Positions 25,157 through 34,678 of a DNA stretch of 64,000 nucleotides are shown piece by piece (positions within the stretch are counted from its first letter, which is position 1; each line of letters starts with the position of its first letter). Below the pieces are notes generated by a model. The model searched no databases, was not told the DNA's origin, and saw nothing but the letters and a program-made list of their open reading frames with translations. Where the stretch lies: the NCBI GenBank assembly GCA_964629875.1, contig CAZVRK010000006.1, positions 1-64,000 on the forward strand, in the 5' to 3' direction. Made by a program: the position numbers and the translations under genes. The stretch is from UBA3495 sp964629875. Lineage in GTDB: Bacteria > Chloroflexota > Dehalococcoidia > Lucifugimonadales > UBA3495.

Positions 25157-26434
25157 TCATATCCGCACTCTACGATTCCCCGCACATAGAATAAGAATTG
25201 CTGAGATAAACGCTAACAGCGCGAAACTTTGGAAAGCCCAAACATAACTACCAGTTAAATCGTAAACTCCTCCAGATAAGACTGGGCCTGCAGCTTGGCC
25301 TATAGCAACACAAGGCTCAGTCACTCCTCTAATAACACCAAGTGAACGTCTTCCATAATGTTGTGCATATAGTACTGGTGGAACTACAAGTATTCCCCCT
25401 ACAGAGATACCGAACAGGGCTGAAAAGCTCAAAGCTCCTAGCGATCCTGCTATAAAAGGAAAAACCCCTATAGATCCTGCCATTACCAATGCAACCGAAC
25501 AAAAAACCCAACGGCTAGGAAATCGATCTATTAGCCAGCCCCACAATACACTACTGAGACCGGCAGTTACTCCACTCAGACTAACCGCCAAGGCTGCCCA
25601 TGAGGCTGATATATCCTTGTCTATAAAATAGGCGACTTGATGAACATTAGTACCGGATTGAATTAAAAACATAACACCAGTAGTTATGGCAAATATCCAA
25701 AGTGGCATAGTCCTAATGGCGTCTCTTAAAGACCAGTCAACTTCACCTGTATACACACTTCGCGACATTTCGTCGGGACTGGAATCCTCACCGACATCTT
25801 CACGGGCATCTGGGTGCAATCCAATATTCTCAGGCGTCTGTACGATGAATAATAAAACCGGCAATAAGGCTATTAGCCATACCCCAATTCCAACAAACAT
25901 CCACGTTTCTCTCCAACCAACTCCTTGTATAGATAAAGCTGATAGGTATGGTATCAAAGCCATTCCAGAAGATTGACATAAGAATAGAACTCCCATGGCT
26001 CTCCCTCGAACTCTTATGAACCACCTAGAGACCACAACTGATGCCGCGATAGGGATAGGGCCAATAAATAAAAATCTGGCAATACCATAAAATAAATAAA
26101 AGGACTGTATATTAGTAACAATTCCCAGGCAAAAAGTACTAGCGCCTAGAATCAATATACCTATCACCAGCACCCATTTAGACCCAATACGATCAACCGC
26201 CCAACCCGATATAGGGGAACCGAAAATAGATATCAAACCACCAATGCTAGATCCTCCGGCAATGAGAGTTCTGCTCCAACCTAATTCCCTAGCCATCGGA
26301 TAAAGAAATACTGATAACGTAAGACTTCCGGCGGCGTTTCGAGAAAACATGGCGCAGCCAGACGCAGCCACTATCACCCAGCCATAATAAAACCGGGCCC
26401 TAGTTATAAGAAAGGATTTAATAAAATACACCAA
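25157..26434 (-). CDS. MFS transporter, monocarboxylate/OFA-like
   Basis: 425 residues with twelve hydrophobic helices split by a central charged loop (ENIGLHPDAREDVGEDSSPDE). Motif A is GWAVDRIGSKWVL after helix 2; the equivalent WGWLIDRFPSRWVF is in the second half. The opening YYGWVIVAASG is typical of the monocarboxylate/oxalate-formate group. The only usable starts are TTG 26434 or GTG 26431, immediately after a TAG and without a clear ribosome binding site, so the start is uncertain. It lies 50 bases after the OppF gene of cassette C and may be the last gene of that operon. The substrate is unknown. Confidence 0.87.
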   Translation of the reverse strand: MVYFIKSFLITRARFYYGWVIVAASGCAMFSRNAAGSLTLSVFLYPMARELGWSRTLIAGGSSIGGLISIFGSPISGWAVDRIGSKWVLVIGILILGASTFCLGIVTNIQSFYLFYGIARFLFIGPIPIAASVVVSRWFIRVRGRAMGVLFLCQSSGMALIPYLSALSIQGVGWRETWMFVGIGVWLIALLPVLLFIVQTPENIGLHPDAREDVGEDSSPDEMSRSVYTGEVDWSLRDAIRTMPLWIFAITTGVMFLIQSGTNVHQVAYFIDKDISASWAALAVSLSGVTAGLSSVLWGWLIDRFPSRWVFCSVALVMAGSIGVFPFIAGSLGALSFSALFGISVGGILVVPPVLYAQHYGRRSLGVIRGVTEPCVAIGQAAGPVLSGGVYDLTGSYVWAFQSFALLAFISAILILCAGNRRVRI

Positions 26435-26484
26435 CTACAGATTAATACAGGCATAAGCCAGAGGGACTGTACCATCTTCGACAA

Positions 26485-27459
26485 CTAATACAAGTGACAA
26501 GCCACCTGATGACCTGGGCTAACTTGTTGCGGTATCGGAATCTCTTCCGAACATCGATCCATTGCGAATGGGCATCTAGGATGAAATCTACATCCTTTCG
26601 GCGGATTAATTGGGGAAGGCACTTCTCCCGTCAATACGATTTCTTCTTGTATCAAGTCAGGATGAGACGGGAGAGCTGCTGAGAACAACGCTTTGGTATA
26701 AGGATGTAGTGGGTTCTGGTACAACTCTTCTGTATCAGAATATTCTACTATTTGGCCTAGATACATGACGGCTGTTTGATGTGCCATGTACCGAACTGTG
26801 GCTAGATTATGCGCAATCAAAAGATAACTGACGTTATATTCTTCCTGCAGGTCCTTGATCAGATTCATGACCTGCGCTCTTATAGAAACATCTAGAGCAG
26901 AAACAGGTTCATCCAAAACTATCAACTTAGGATATGATGAAAGGGCACTAGCTACCGCTATACGTTGCCTTTGACCACCACTAAACTCATGGGGATAATT
27001 GTCCGCCTGTTCGGGATGTAGCCCTACCTGAGCCATTACCTCAGCTATACGCTCTTGTTTCTCTGCAGCAGACACCTTTCTATTTACTACAAGAGGCTCT
27101 GAGACTATATCTTTAACCCTCATTCTTGGACTTAATGAGGACCATGGATCTTGAAATACCGCCTGCACTTCGGTTCTATAATTCTTAAGATCTTGGCCTT
27201 TTAGCTCATATATATCTTGCCCGTTTAGCAAGACCTGCCCCTCAGTAGGTTGCTCTAATCTTAGTATCAGTTTGCTAGTAGTAGTTTTTCCACAACCAGA
27301 CTCACCCACTAAACCAAGAGTCTCTCCCTGTTTAATAGTAAAGCTTATACCATCGACAGCTTGCACATATCCTACTGTCTTCATCAAGATTAAACCTTCA
27401 TTCACCGGAAAATGCTTTTTTAAACCTTTTACTTCTAGTAGTGGTGCATTGTCTACCAT
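26485..27459 (-). CDS. OppF/DppF-type ABC ATPase, cassette C
   Basis: 324 residues from the ATG at 27459, which overlaps the end of OppD by seven bases and has GGAGG 11 bases upstream. Walker A GESGCGKTT, signature FSGGQRQRIAVASAL, Walker B LIVLDEPVSALD. The C-terminal PPKGCRFHPRCPFAMDRCS is the oligo_HPY Cys domain. It pairs with the OppD at 27453-28442. Confidence 0.93.
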   Translation of the reverse strand: MVDNAPLLEVKGLKKHFPVNEGLILMKTVGYVQAVDGISFTIKQGETLGLVGESGCGKTTTSKLILRLEQPTEGQVLLNGQDIYELKGQDLKNYRTEVQAVFQDPWSSLSPRMRVKDIVSEPLVVNRKVSAAEKQERIAEVMAQVGLHPEQADNYPHEFSGGQRQRIAVASALSSYPKLIVLDEPVSALDVSIRAQVMNLIKDLQEEYNVSYLLIAHNLATVRYMAHQTAVMYLGQIVEYSDTEELYQNPLHPYTKALFSAALPSHPDLIQEEIVLTGEVPSPINPPKGCRFHPRCPFAMDRCSEEIPIPQQVSPGHQVACHLY

Positions 27460-28442
27460 GAAGAATCTAACCTCCAACAATCCGCCGTATGACCCTCTGA
27501 TATGTTGAAAGAATCAGGGTAATCAGCAGTACATATTTCCTTAGCATGCGGGCATCTATCTGCAAACCTGCATCCATTAGGTAAATTAGACAGCAGCGGC
27601 GGCTGACCCTCGATGGAATATAGTCTCTCTACTTTTTCTTCCAATTTAGGAACAGATTGTATCAAAGCTTCAGTATATGGATGCGATGGATTATTAAATA
27701 TATCACGTACTGAACCCTCTTCAACTATACGCCCAGCATACATCACAGCAACCCGGTCACACATCCTAGCTACAACACCAAAATCATGAGTAATAAAGAT
27801 TATTGAAAGGCCAGTCTCAGCCTGGATATCTTTCAACAATCTTAAATATTGCAATTGTATAGTTACATCGAGAGCTGTTGTCGGCTCGTCGGCGATAATT
27901 ACAGAAGGTTCGCATGACATAGCTATGGCCCCAACGACACGTTGTTTCATTCCGCCACTCATCTGATGTGGAAAATCCTCAAGTCTCCTGTCTGGGGCCG
28001 CAACATTAACCTTTCGTAATGCATCGACAGCACGCGACGCTAGGCCTTTGCGATCATCTTTCCGAGCGATAGAAAGTGATTCTCCTAATTGGTTTCCAAT
28101 ATTAAACACTGGATTCAAAGAAGTTTGGGGATCCTGAAGTATCATCGATATTTGCCGACCACGCACTGCCCTCATTTCTTCTTCAGTTTTCTGAACTAAA
28201 TCCGAACCGTTTAGCCTTATTTCACCGGTAACTATCTTTCCAGCAGGCCTGGGAACCAACCTCAACAACGACAAGGCTGTCATAGTTTTACCGCATCCCG
28301 ATTCCCCAACTATCCCTAACGTTTCACCTTTCTTCAAGTTAAAACTTATACCATCCACAGCTTTTACAATCGACGTACGGGTATAGATATAAGTTCTAAG
28401 ATCTTCTACTTCAAGGACCGTGCTGTTGTCTGACAAGTTCAT
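27453..28442 (-). CDS. OppD/DppD-type ABC ATPase, cassette C
   Basis: 329 residues: Walker A GESGCGKTM, signature MSGGMKQRVVGAIAM, Walker B VIIADEPTTALD, and a C-terminal LPNGCRFADRCPHAKEIC Cys domain. It starts two bases after the OppC stop, so translation is coupled along the operon. Confidence 0.93.
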   Translation of the reverse strand: MNLSDNSTVLEVEDLRTYIYTRTSIVKAVDGISFNLKKGETLGIVGESGCGKTMTALSLLRLVPRPAGKIVTGEIRLNGSDLVQKTEEEMRAVRGRQISMILQDPQTSLNPVFNIGNQLGESLSIARKDDRKGLASRAVDALRKVNVAAPDRRLEDFPHQMSGGMKQRVVGAIAMSCEPSVIIADEPTTALDVTIQLQYLRLLKDIQAETGLSIIFITHDFGVVARMCDRVAVMYAGRIVEEGSVRDIFNNPSHPYTEALIQSVPKLEEKVERLYSIEGQPPLLSNLPNGCRFADRCPHAKEICTADYPDSFNISEGHTADCWRLDSSW

Positions 28443-28444
28443 AT

Positions 28445-29374
28445 CTACAAATTCCTAAGTTTTGGATCCAATTTATCCCGCAACCAATCACCCATTAAAT
28501 TCATCGACATCACCGCTAACAATATAGCTAATCCAGGGAAGAAGGCCACCCACCAACTCGATACGATTAGCTCCCTGCCATCAGCAACCATTAACCCCCA
28601 AGCCGGCGTAGGTCTCGGCAATCCAGCTCCCAAAAAGCTTAGACTTGCTTCCAACAAAATCACCTGACCTACCTCGAGTGTTGCTAGAACGATGACAGTA
28701 TTAACCACATTTGGGAATACGTGTCGAGTTATTATCCTTAAATTAGATGCTCCAGCTACTCGGGCACGGTTAATAAAATCCTGAGATTTTATACTGAGTG
28801 TTTCCCCCCTAACCAACCGGGCATAACGTGACCAGAAGACAAGTACTACAACAATTATTACAGTCCTGAAACTAGGTCCCAAAGCCACCGCGAGAACCAG
28901 TGCTAATAATATACCTGGAATAGCTAAGGCTATATCCACCAGTCTCATTATCAAATGATCTATATTTCCGCCGAAATATCCGGCGATAAGACCTAAACTC
29001 GTCCCAATAACACCTGCTATTGTTATTGATACAGCAGCGACTGTTAAGGACACTCTCGCGCCGTATATTATTCTACTGAGGATATCCCTACCTTGCTTAT
29101 CAGTTCCAAGGATGTGAGACCACGTCCCCGCTTTTGAAAGTACCACTCCATTCACAGTCTCCCCGCTGATCCCAACGGGTGGTTGAAGTCTTTCACTAAG
29201 TTTCCCTACGGTAGGATGATGAGGTGCTACTACATTAGCAAATATTGCAGGTATAACTAACACAATCAATAAAATAGTTATAGGAATCAAAGGATATCTC
29301 CGCAATGCAGCGGAAATTCTATTAACTTGTTTGATCTCAGGGATAGTTACCCTGTTTCCCGTAAGAGCGCTCAT
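28445..29374 (-). CDS. OppC/DppC-type ABC permease, cassette C
   Basis: 309 residues. SHILGTDKQGRDILSRIIYGAR, the EAA loop RARVAGASNLRIITRHVFPNVVNTV and the ending MGDWLRDKLDPKLRNL identify an OppC subunit. It has a somewhat longer N-terminal extension than the other OppC proteins here, with an insertion (GISGETVNGVVLSKAGTW) in the first external loop that is also seen in some other OppC families. Confidence 0.92.
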   Translation of the reverse strand: MSALTGNRVTIPEIKQVNRISAALRRYPLIPITILLIVLVIPAIFANVVAPHHPTVGKLSERLQPPVGISGETVNGVVLSKAGTWSHILGTDKQGRDILSRIIYGARVSLTVAAVSITIAGVIGTSLGLIAGYFGGNIDHLIMRLVDIALAIPGILLALVLAVALGPSFRTVIIVVVLVFWSRYARLVRGETLSIKSQDFINRARVAGASNLRIITRHVFPNVVNTVIVLATLEVGQVILLEASLSFLGAGLPRPTPAWGLMVADGRELIVSSWWVAFFPGLAILLAVMSMNLMGDWLRDKLDPKLRNL

Positions 29375-29409
29375 TCTTGCTCAACCTCTATTAATTGATA
29401 ATTATTATC

Positions 29410-30333
29410 CTAATGTGTATAACGTATTCGCGGATCCAAGTACGCATATAATATATCCACAACCAAATTACAAACGATAAATATAAATGCGAAAAAGACC
29501 ACTACCGATTGCACTACCTGGAAATCACGAGCTCTCACCGCATCCACAGCCAGCAACCCGACACCTGGCCAGGTAAAGACTGTCTCAGTCACTACTGAAC
29601 CGGTAAGGAATCCTCCCAGTATCAGACCAAAATAAGTCAATGGTGCAATTAATGCATTTCTAAGACAGTGCTTCCAGATTACTTTCGTCTCTGATAATCC
29701 TTTTATACGGGCTAATTTTACAAATTCAGTATCTAGAACCTCTAACATTGAAGACCTAGTCAATCGCATCACAGCCGCTACCTGGAAATACCCAAGAGCT
29801 ATGGAGGGTAATATCAAATGCCTTAACGTCCCGTGGCCCGAAGTAGGCAGCAACCCAAGTTGCACTGAGAAAATCCACATCAGCATTAGGCCCAGCCAAA
29901 ATGAAGGCAGGGATTGCCCCATAAGAGCAATAATCTTTCCAGCAAAATCAATCCCTGTATCCTTTTTCACTGCAACGATCACCCCAATAGGGAGAGCAAT
30001 CGCAGCACTCACTCCCAATGACAAGAACGCTAACTCAAGAGTGGCTGGGAACCTCTCCAACACTAGTGATAACGCGTCCTCTCCTTGCCATTTTATTGAT
30101 TGTCCAAAATTACCCCTTAATACATTGCCCAAATACGTTATATATTGAACCGGCAAGGGTTTATCTAACCCCCATGCAGCCCGCACTTGTTCGAATTCCT
30201 CATCAGTGGCTTCGATAGGAAGTAACATTTCTATAGGATCGCCAGAGATTCTCGCAAGAAAGAAAATAATCATGCTGATAGCTAACAAAGCTAATATTGA
30301 ATGAAAAATTCGAATTATTATGAACCGTTGCAT
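29410..30333 (-). CDS. OppB/DppB-type ABC permease, cassette C
   Basis: 307 residues. MQRFIIIRIFHSILALLAI, SGDPIEMLLP, the EAA loop LARIKGLSETKVIWKHCLRNALIAPL and the ending YAYLDPRIRYTH mark an OppB subunit. It is the first gene of the minus-strand operon B-C-D-F; its binding protein is divergently transcribed from 30672. AGGATGTAAAT lies before the ATG. Confidence 0.92.
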   Translation of the reverse strand: MQRFIIIRIFHSILALLAISMIIFFLARISGDPIEMLLPIEATDEEFEQVRAAWGLDKPLPVQYITYLGNVLRGNFGQSIKWQGEDALSLVLERFPATLELAFLSLGVSAAIALPIGVIVAVKKDTGIDFAGKIIALMGQSLPSFWLGLMLMWIFSVQLGLLPTSGHGTLRHLILPSIALGYFQVAAVMRLTRSSMLEVLDTEFVKLARIKGLSETKVIWKHCLRNALIAPLTYFGLILGGFLTGSVVTETVFTWPGVGLLAVDAVRARDFQVVQSVVVFFAFIFIVCNLVVDILYAYLDPRIRYTH

Positions 30334-30671
30334 ATTTACATCCTAACAATCCGGTTATCGGGGTTTACGGTATCAGTCGTACGTAATGGTTTTATTAATT
30401 CAATTAGACTAGTATTTTTACGTAATCCGTATTACTGGGCGACTTAAATCGTAATTACTCTCTTATTCTTCGCCCATAATAATGCTAAATATTTGTACTA
30501 TTGCATTAATAAATAGCATTTCGTAGTATAATGGCACGTAATTAGCCATACTATACTAAAAATCTAAATATTTAAACCATCCTATTCCAAATAGCCTACT
30601 GTAGGCTGAGATCCCGATAACTTAAGACGTAATATTACCGACATCCAATCTATAAAGGGAGTTTTACTATT
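30334..30671. other. Divergent control region of cassette C
   Basis: About 340 bases between the permease operon and its binding protein. A TATAAT at 30527-30532 on the plus strand could serve the binding protein; its -35 is poor. AATGCTA near 30482 and TAGCATT near 30515 form a spaced inverted repeat just before that -10, a possible operator. No gene is present. Confidence 0.45.
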
Positions 30672-32468
30672 ATGAGATCTTATCTGTCGATATCATGGGT
30701 CATAGGAGCACTAGCTATCCTCTCTCTCATTGCAGTTGCATGCGGAGCCGCTGCACCGGAAGTTATTGTTGAAGAGAAGGTTGTTGTTGAAGAGAAGATA
30801 GTTGAAGTCGAAAAAGAAGTCCTTAAAGAGGTAGAGAAGACAGTTTTCCAAGAAGTAGTCGTAACCGCAACCCCAATTCCAGTAGACCCGGCTGAACAAG
30901 TTACCGCCAAGGTGGATCGAGTTATATACGCCTTCGGTGAAGTAATTGAAACCAATAGAAACTGGACTGTAGGTAGACCATCTTATTACCAGTTTGATCC
31001 ATGGGCGGAGACTTTACTAGACCTTGAAGCTACAACCAACGCCCGTATCCCCAGAATAGCCACCTCATGGGAATCCAATGAAGATGCCAGTTCCTGGACA
31101 TTCCATCTTCAGGAAGGAATCCCGTTCCATGACGGATATGGTGAGCTTACTTCAGCAGACGTCAAAGCGTCCCTAGAATTGCACCAGACTGACGAGGCTA
31201 CATCAAGCTTTAAACAGTTCCTCAAAGAATTGAAGGCAGGGGACGACGGGGTGACCGTTATAGATGACCACACAATCACCTTCAATATGGAAGGATCTAC
31301 AACACTGTGGCCTGCTATGGCCTCCCGTGGCTTTGGTGGCGGTGAATTCCTAATACTGAGCAAGAAGCAAATCGATGAAGGTGTCGAAAGCTTTGATGAA
31401 AAGCCTTTAGGAACTGGCCCTTACGAATACGGTGGCAGAGATACCGGTGAAGGAATCTGGTTTGAACTATCTGACGAAGGTGACCACTGGAGAGGCGAAA
31501 GACCTGATTTCAAAGAAATCGAAATAAAGTGGGTAAGAGAAGATGCAACCAGGTTAGCAATGCTGCTAGTCGGGGAGTCCCATATATCTTCCCTCTCACG
31601 CGAACTACAATTCGAAGCAATGAAGCGGGGAATGATAACTTTAGAGGCCCAGGTGCCTACCAACTATCTAACGTTATTCCTCGGTGGTATGTATTTCTCT
31701 GACGGCGACCCAGATTACGATCCGACGGTGCCGTGGGTTTCTCCTGACAAGGGATTATTAATACGCCAGGCTATGAACAAAGCCATAGATAGGGACGAGT
31801 TAATAGATTTCATCCTCAAGGGCGCCGGTATGACAATGTACAATACCGCTTTCCATCCAACTCTCGAAGGCTACAATCCGGAATGGGAAGAAAAATGGGA
31901 TGACATGTATGGGTTCGATCCGGACGCAGCAAAAGCTCTCATGGCGGAAGCCGGATATAGTCCAGACAATCCTATGGAATTCACCATTTGGAACTATGTC
32001 TCCTCTGACGAGCCAGAAACCGCTGTAATGGTAGAAGCTCTGATAAACTACTGGCAACCTATCGGTATCGACCTCAAAATAGTAGATAGTGAATGGGGAA
32101 CCGTTCGGTCCGCATACCGTGAAAAGAACGATATGATCAAAGAGGGCGGCTGGGGTAACGTAATTACCATGAGGTCAGTCGTCGATAGAGTGCGGGCATG
32201 GGCTTACCCAAATGGCACGGGACGTAACTACGAATCCGACGCTATAAACGAAGCATGGGCAGGAATAGCCGAAACCACCGATCCTGATGAGATCGACAGA
32301 CTAGTCCAACAGGTTGGAGACGACCGATTCGACAACTTTGCCGATATACCATTCTTCTGGTTCGCACTACAAGTTACCGCAAATCCTGAGGTAATTGAAT
32401 CCTGGACATTCCCAGGGACTGCTTCATCCAAAACAAGCCACTGGAACAACTTGAAAGCAGCCCGGTAA
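30672..32468 (+). CDS. Peptide-type ABC substrate-binding lipoprotein, cassette C
   Basis: 598 residues; AAGGGAG precedes the ATG. The lipobox is SLIAVAC. Residues about 30-68 form a highly charged repeat of V/I and E/K (VEEKVVVEEKIVEVEKEVLK and on) ending in VVVTATPIP, a helical or coiled-coil stalk typical of binding proteins in Chloroflexota. The remainder is a family 5 binding domain: WTFHLQEGIPFHDGYGELTSADV and YGFDPDAAKALMAEAGY are the conserved motifs. It belongs with the divergent permease/ATPase operon at 26485-30333. It differs clearly from the binding proteins of cassettes A and B, so a different ligand is likely. Confidence 0.93.
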   Translation: MRSYLSISWVIGALAILSLIAVACGAAAPEVIVEEKVVVEEKIVEVEKEVLKEVEKTVFQEVVVTATPIPVDPAEQVTAKVDRVIYAFGEVIETNRNWTVGRPSYYQFDPWAETLLDLEATTNARIPRIATSWESNEDASSWTFHLQEGIPFHDGYGELTSADVKASLELHQTDEATSSFKQFLKELKAGDDGVTVIDDHTITFNMEGSTTLWPAMASRGFGGGEFLILSKKQIDEGVESFDEKPLGTGPYEYGGRDTGEGIWFELSDEGDHWRGERPDFKEIEIKWVREDATRLAMLLVGESHISSLSRELQFEAMKRGMITLEAQVPTNYLTLFLGGMYFSDGDPDYDPTVPWVSPDKGLLIRQAMNKAIDRDELIDFILKGAGMTMYNTAFHPTLEGYNPEWEEKWDDMYGFDPDAAKALMAEAGYSPDNPMEFTIWNYVSSDEPETAVMVEALINYWQPIGIDLKIVDSEWGTVRSAYREKNDMIKEGGWGNVITMRSVVDRVRAWAYPNGTGRNYESDAINEAWAGIAETTDPDEIDRLVQQVGDDRFDNFADIPFFWFALQVTANPEVIESWTFPGTASSKTSHWNNLKAAR

Positions 32469-32481
32469 AACCGAAACATAT

Positions 32482-32526
32482 GGTAATAAAAACGGCCTCC
32501 CAAATTGGGAGGCCGTTTTTATTACC
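32482..32526. terminator. Perfect 22-bp bidirectional terminator
   Basis: Bases 32482-32503 are the exact reverse complement of 32505-32526, with one central base; a stem of about 20 bp with loop AAATT is expected. A- and T-tracts flank the GC-rich part. It lies between the convergent binding-protein and SDR genes. Confidence 0.85.
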
Positions 32527-32545
32527 AAGCAATCTTGGAATAGAA

Positions 32546-33358
32546 CTAATACTGTTGCTGGGATAGTGTTTGGTAAGTCACTGGAGACAAAGCTGTAAGG
32601 CCAGCATCCACTGGTATAGTTATCCCATTAACCCATCGTGCTTCATCACTCGCGAGATATAGCGCAGCATATCCAATATCCCACGAATCACCTTCGGTAC
32701 GTAACGGAGCTGCATTTTTACGTACTTGCCGTAAATCATCATCCATACGCGGGGCAACCATCGGAGAATATACCAAGCCAGGTGCTATACAGTTGACTCT
32801 GACCCCATCAGGACCATGATCTGCAGCCATTGTCATCGTTAACCCAATCACAGCTGCTTTTGAAGTGGTGTAAGGAGTGCTACTATGCGCCCGCAATCCT
32901 GCTATAGAAGATATATTAATAATCGCTCCCCCACCAGTTTCAACCATACGAGGTATCGCATATTTACTACACAGAACGATACTTTTGACGTTTACGGCCA
33001 TAACATAATCCCAATCAGCTTCGCTTATATCTAGGACTGTACCTCTCCTGGATATACCCACATTATTATCCAGTATATCCAAGCGTCCATACCTATCGAT
33101 AGCGGCCTCAACCATCATCTGACAATCTGTATCATTTATGACATTAGCTTCGAATACTGAAGCTTCCCCTCCCTCTCCCTTTATAATTTCCAGCGTTTCT
33201 TCCGCCCTATCTACGACTGAATCTACAAGCAATACCTTTGCACCCTCTCTGGCAAATAACAAAGCAGCAGCCTTACCATTACCTACGCCTGGCCCACTTG
33301 ACCCTGCTCCAGTGATAATAGCAACTTTGCCTTCTAATCTAGGTTTATGTTCATACAT
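32546..33358 (-). CDS. Short-chain dehydrogenase/reductase (SDR)
   Basis: 270 residues. The cofactor loop is TGAGSSGPGVGNG (a TGxxxGxG variant with a small insertion), followed by DNNVGIS in place of the usual NNAG. The catalytic Ser is in INISSIAG, and YTTSK is the YxxxK pair. The C-terminal WVNGITIPVDAGLT matches the family end. An NAD(P)-dependent alcohol/ketone oxidoreductase with unknown substrate. AACAGGAGTTTGAT precedes the ATG. It is a single gene. Confidence 0.87.
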   Translation of the reverse strand: MYEHKPRLEGKVAIITGAGSSGPGVGNGKAAALLFAREGAKVLLVDSVVDRAEETLEIIKGEGGEASVFEANVINDTDCQMMVEAAIDRYGRLDILDNNVGISRRGTVLDISEADWDYVMAVNVKSIVLCSKYAIPRMVETGGGAIINISSIAGLRAHSSTPYTTSKAAVIGLTMTMAADHGPDGVRVNCIAPGLVYSPMVAPRMDDDLRQVRKNAAPLRTEGDSWDIGYAALYLASDEARWVNGITIPVDAGLTALSPVTYQTLSQQQY

Positions 33359-33499
33359 ATCAAACTCCTGTTACTCTGGCAATATTGTAACACTGGACCA
33401 TATTAGGACTTATAATTGCAATGCGCTTTGACTACGCATATCTTTCACATTAGAATCCGACAGAAACACCTACTGACCATAGGATAGGAACTTCATTTT

Positions 33500-34648
33500 A
33501 TGGGTACGGACAAGTTAAAAATTTTATTTATAACGCCATACTTCCGACCATATATAGGTGGGATCGAGCGCGCCATAGAAGAGCTCTCACATGCGCTCTT
33601 TAAAACTGGAACTGTCGCGAAAATAGGTGTGATAACTACTAAATACTCTTTTCCCAGGATTCCACATCCTGAATGGCCTGATCAGGAAATAACGTCTCGT
33701 AATATCTCAATATTTCGGCTTAAAGGTTATCCCAAACGCGCATTACCAATATATTCATGCCCATTGGTGTGGTTTTCACCGTTTAAGATAAAACAATATC
33801 TTGATACGTTTGAACCTGACGTAATACATTTTGTTGGTGATGGATGGTTCTGGGGACACTTCTGGACCTGGTTTTACTTTAGAAAGAGATCCAGATTTAT
33901 ATTCACACCTTCCTACCATCCGCTACCACTACGCAAATCATGGCTTAAAGTCATCAATTCTATCCTCAGCAGATTAGTAGACAAAGTCGTTCCTTTGACT
34001 AACACAGAGAGAGCACACTTACAAAAAGATTATCATGTGCCTCTTAGCAAACAACAAGTCATTGGTTGGGGAGCAAGCTCTCTCTCTCGTTCCACTAACC
34101 AACCGGATGATAGATTACTCAAAATAGTTTCAGTAGGTCGCTTAGGAAAACACAAGGGACAGAAATGGTTATTGGACGTCTACCGTAAGGCTATTCCTTC
34201 CTTCAACCAACCGACAAATTTGATACTAGTAGGAGGGGACGAAGGACAGAGGCATATACTGGAGAAAATTGTTGTTCAGAATAATATTATTGACCAGGTA
34301 ACATTTACAGGAGAATTAGAAGACGCTGAATTATCCGAAGTATATTCTTCTAGCGACATATTTGCCTTATTTTCTCAGTATGAGGCTTTTGGACTGGTCT
34401 TCTTAGAAGCGATGCTCAACAAACTACCCGTGTTAACACACGATGTTGGAAGCATTAGGGATATCTTAAAATCGGGGGCAATTATCGCACCTGCTTACGA
34501 TGAGACGTCGGCTGTAACATCGTTAATAAATTTAGTTAATGATAAGAACTACAGAGTTGCACTTGGGCAACAAGCATACAACTACTCCAGATCTAATTTC
34601 TCATGGTCATCAGTTGCTTCTGAGTACCTATCCATATATAAATCCTAA
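33500..34648 (+). CDS. GT4-type glycosyltransferase
   Basis: 382 residues with a two-lobed GT-B fold. The N-terminal donor/acceptor lobe opens ILFITPYFRPYIGGIERAIEEL with the glycine-rich GGIE loop; the C-terminal lobe has VSVGRLGKHKGQKWLL and the nucleotide-sugar site SQYEAFGLVFLEAMLNKLPV with the EX7E pattern. It should transfer a sugar from a nucleotide donor to a glycan or lipid at the cytoplasmic membrane face. A methyltransferase gene follows 30 bases later; both may modify one surface glycan or glycolipid. Confidence 0.87.
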   Translation: MGTDKLKILFITPYFRPYIGGIERAIEELSHALFKTGTVAKIGVITTKYSFPRIPHPEWPDQEITSRNISIFRLKGYPKRALPIYSCPLVWFSPFKIKQYLDTFEPDVIHFVGDGWFWGHFWTWFYFRKRSRFIFTPSYHPLPLRKSWLKVINSILSRLVDKVVPLTNTERAHLQKDYHVPLSKQQVIGWGASSLSRSTNQPDDRLLKIVSVGRLGKHKGQKWLLDVYRKAIPSFNQPTNLILVGGDEGQRHILEKIVVQNNIIDQVTFTGELEDAELSEVYSSSDIFALFSQYEAFGLVFLEAMLNKLPVLTHDVGSIRDILKSGAIIAPAYDETSAVTSLINLVNDKNYRVALGQQAYNYSRSNFSWSSVASEYLSIYKS

Positions 34649-34678
34649 TGTATATCTATAAACACAAAAGGTACTGAC

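Noticed and set aside
30680..30955. Minus-strand Ser/Thr-rich frame
   Set aside because: Antisense shadow of the charged V/E/K stalk of the cassette C binding protein.
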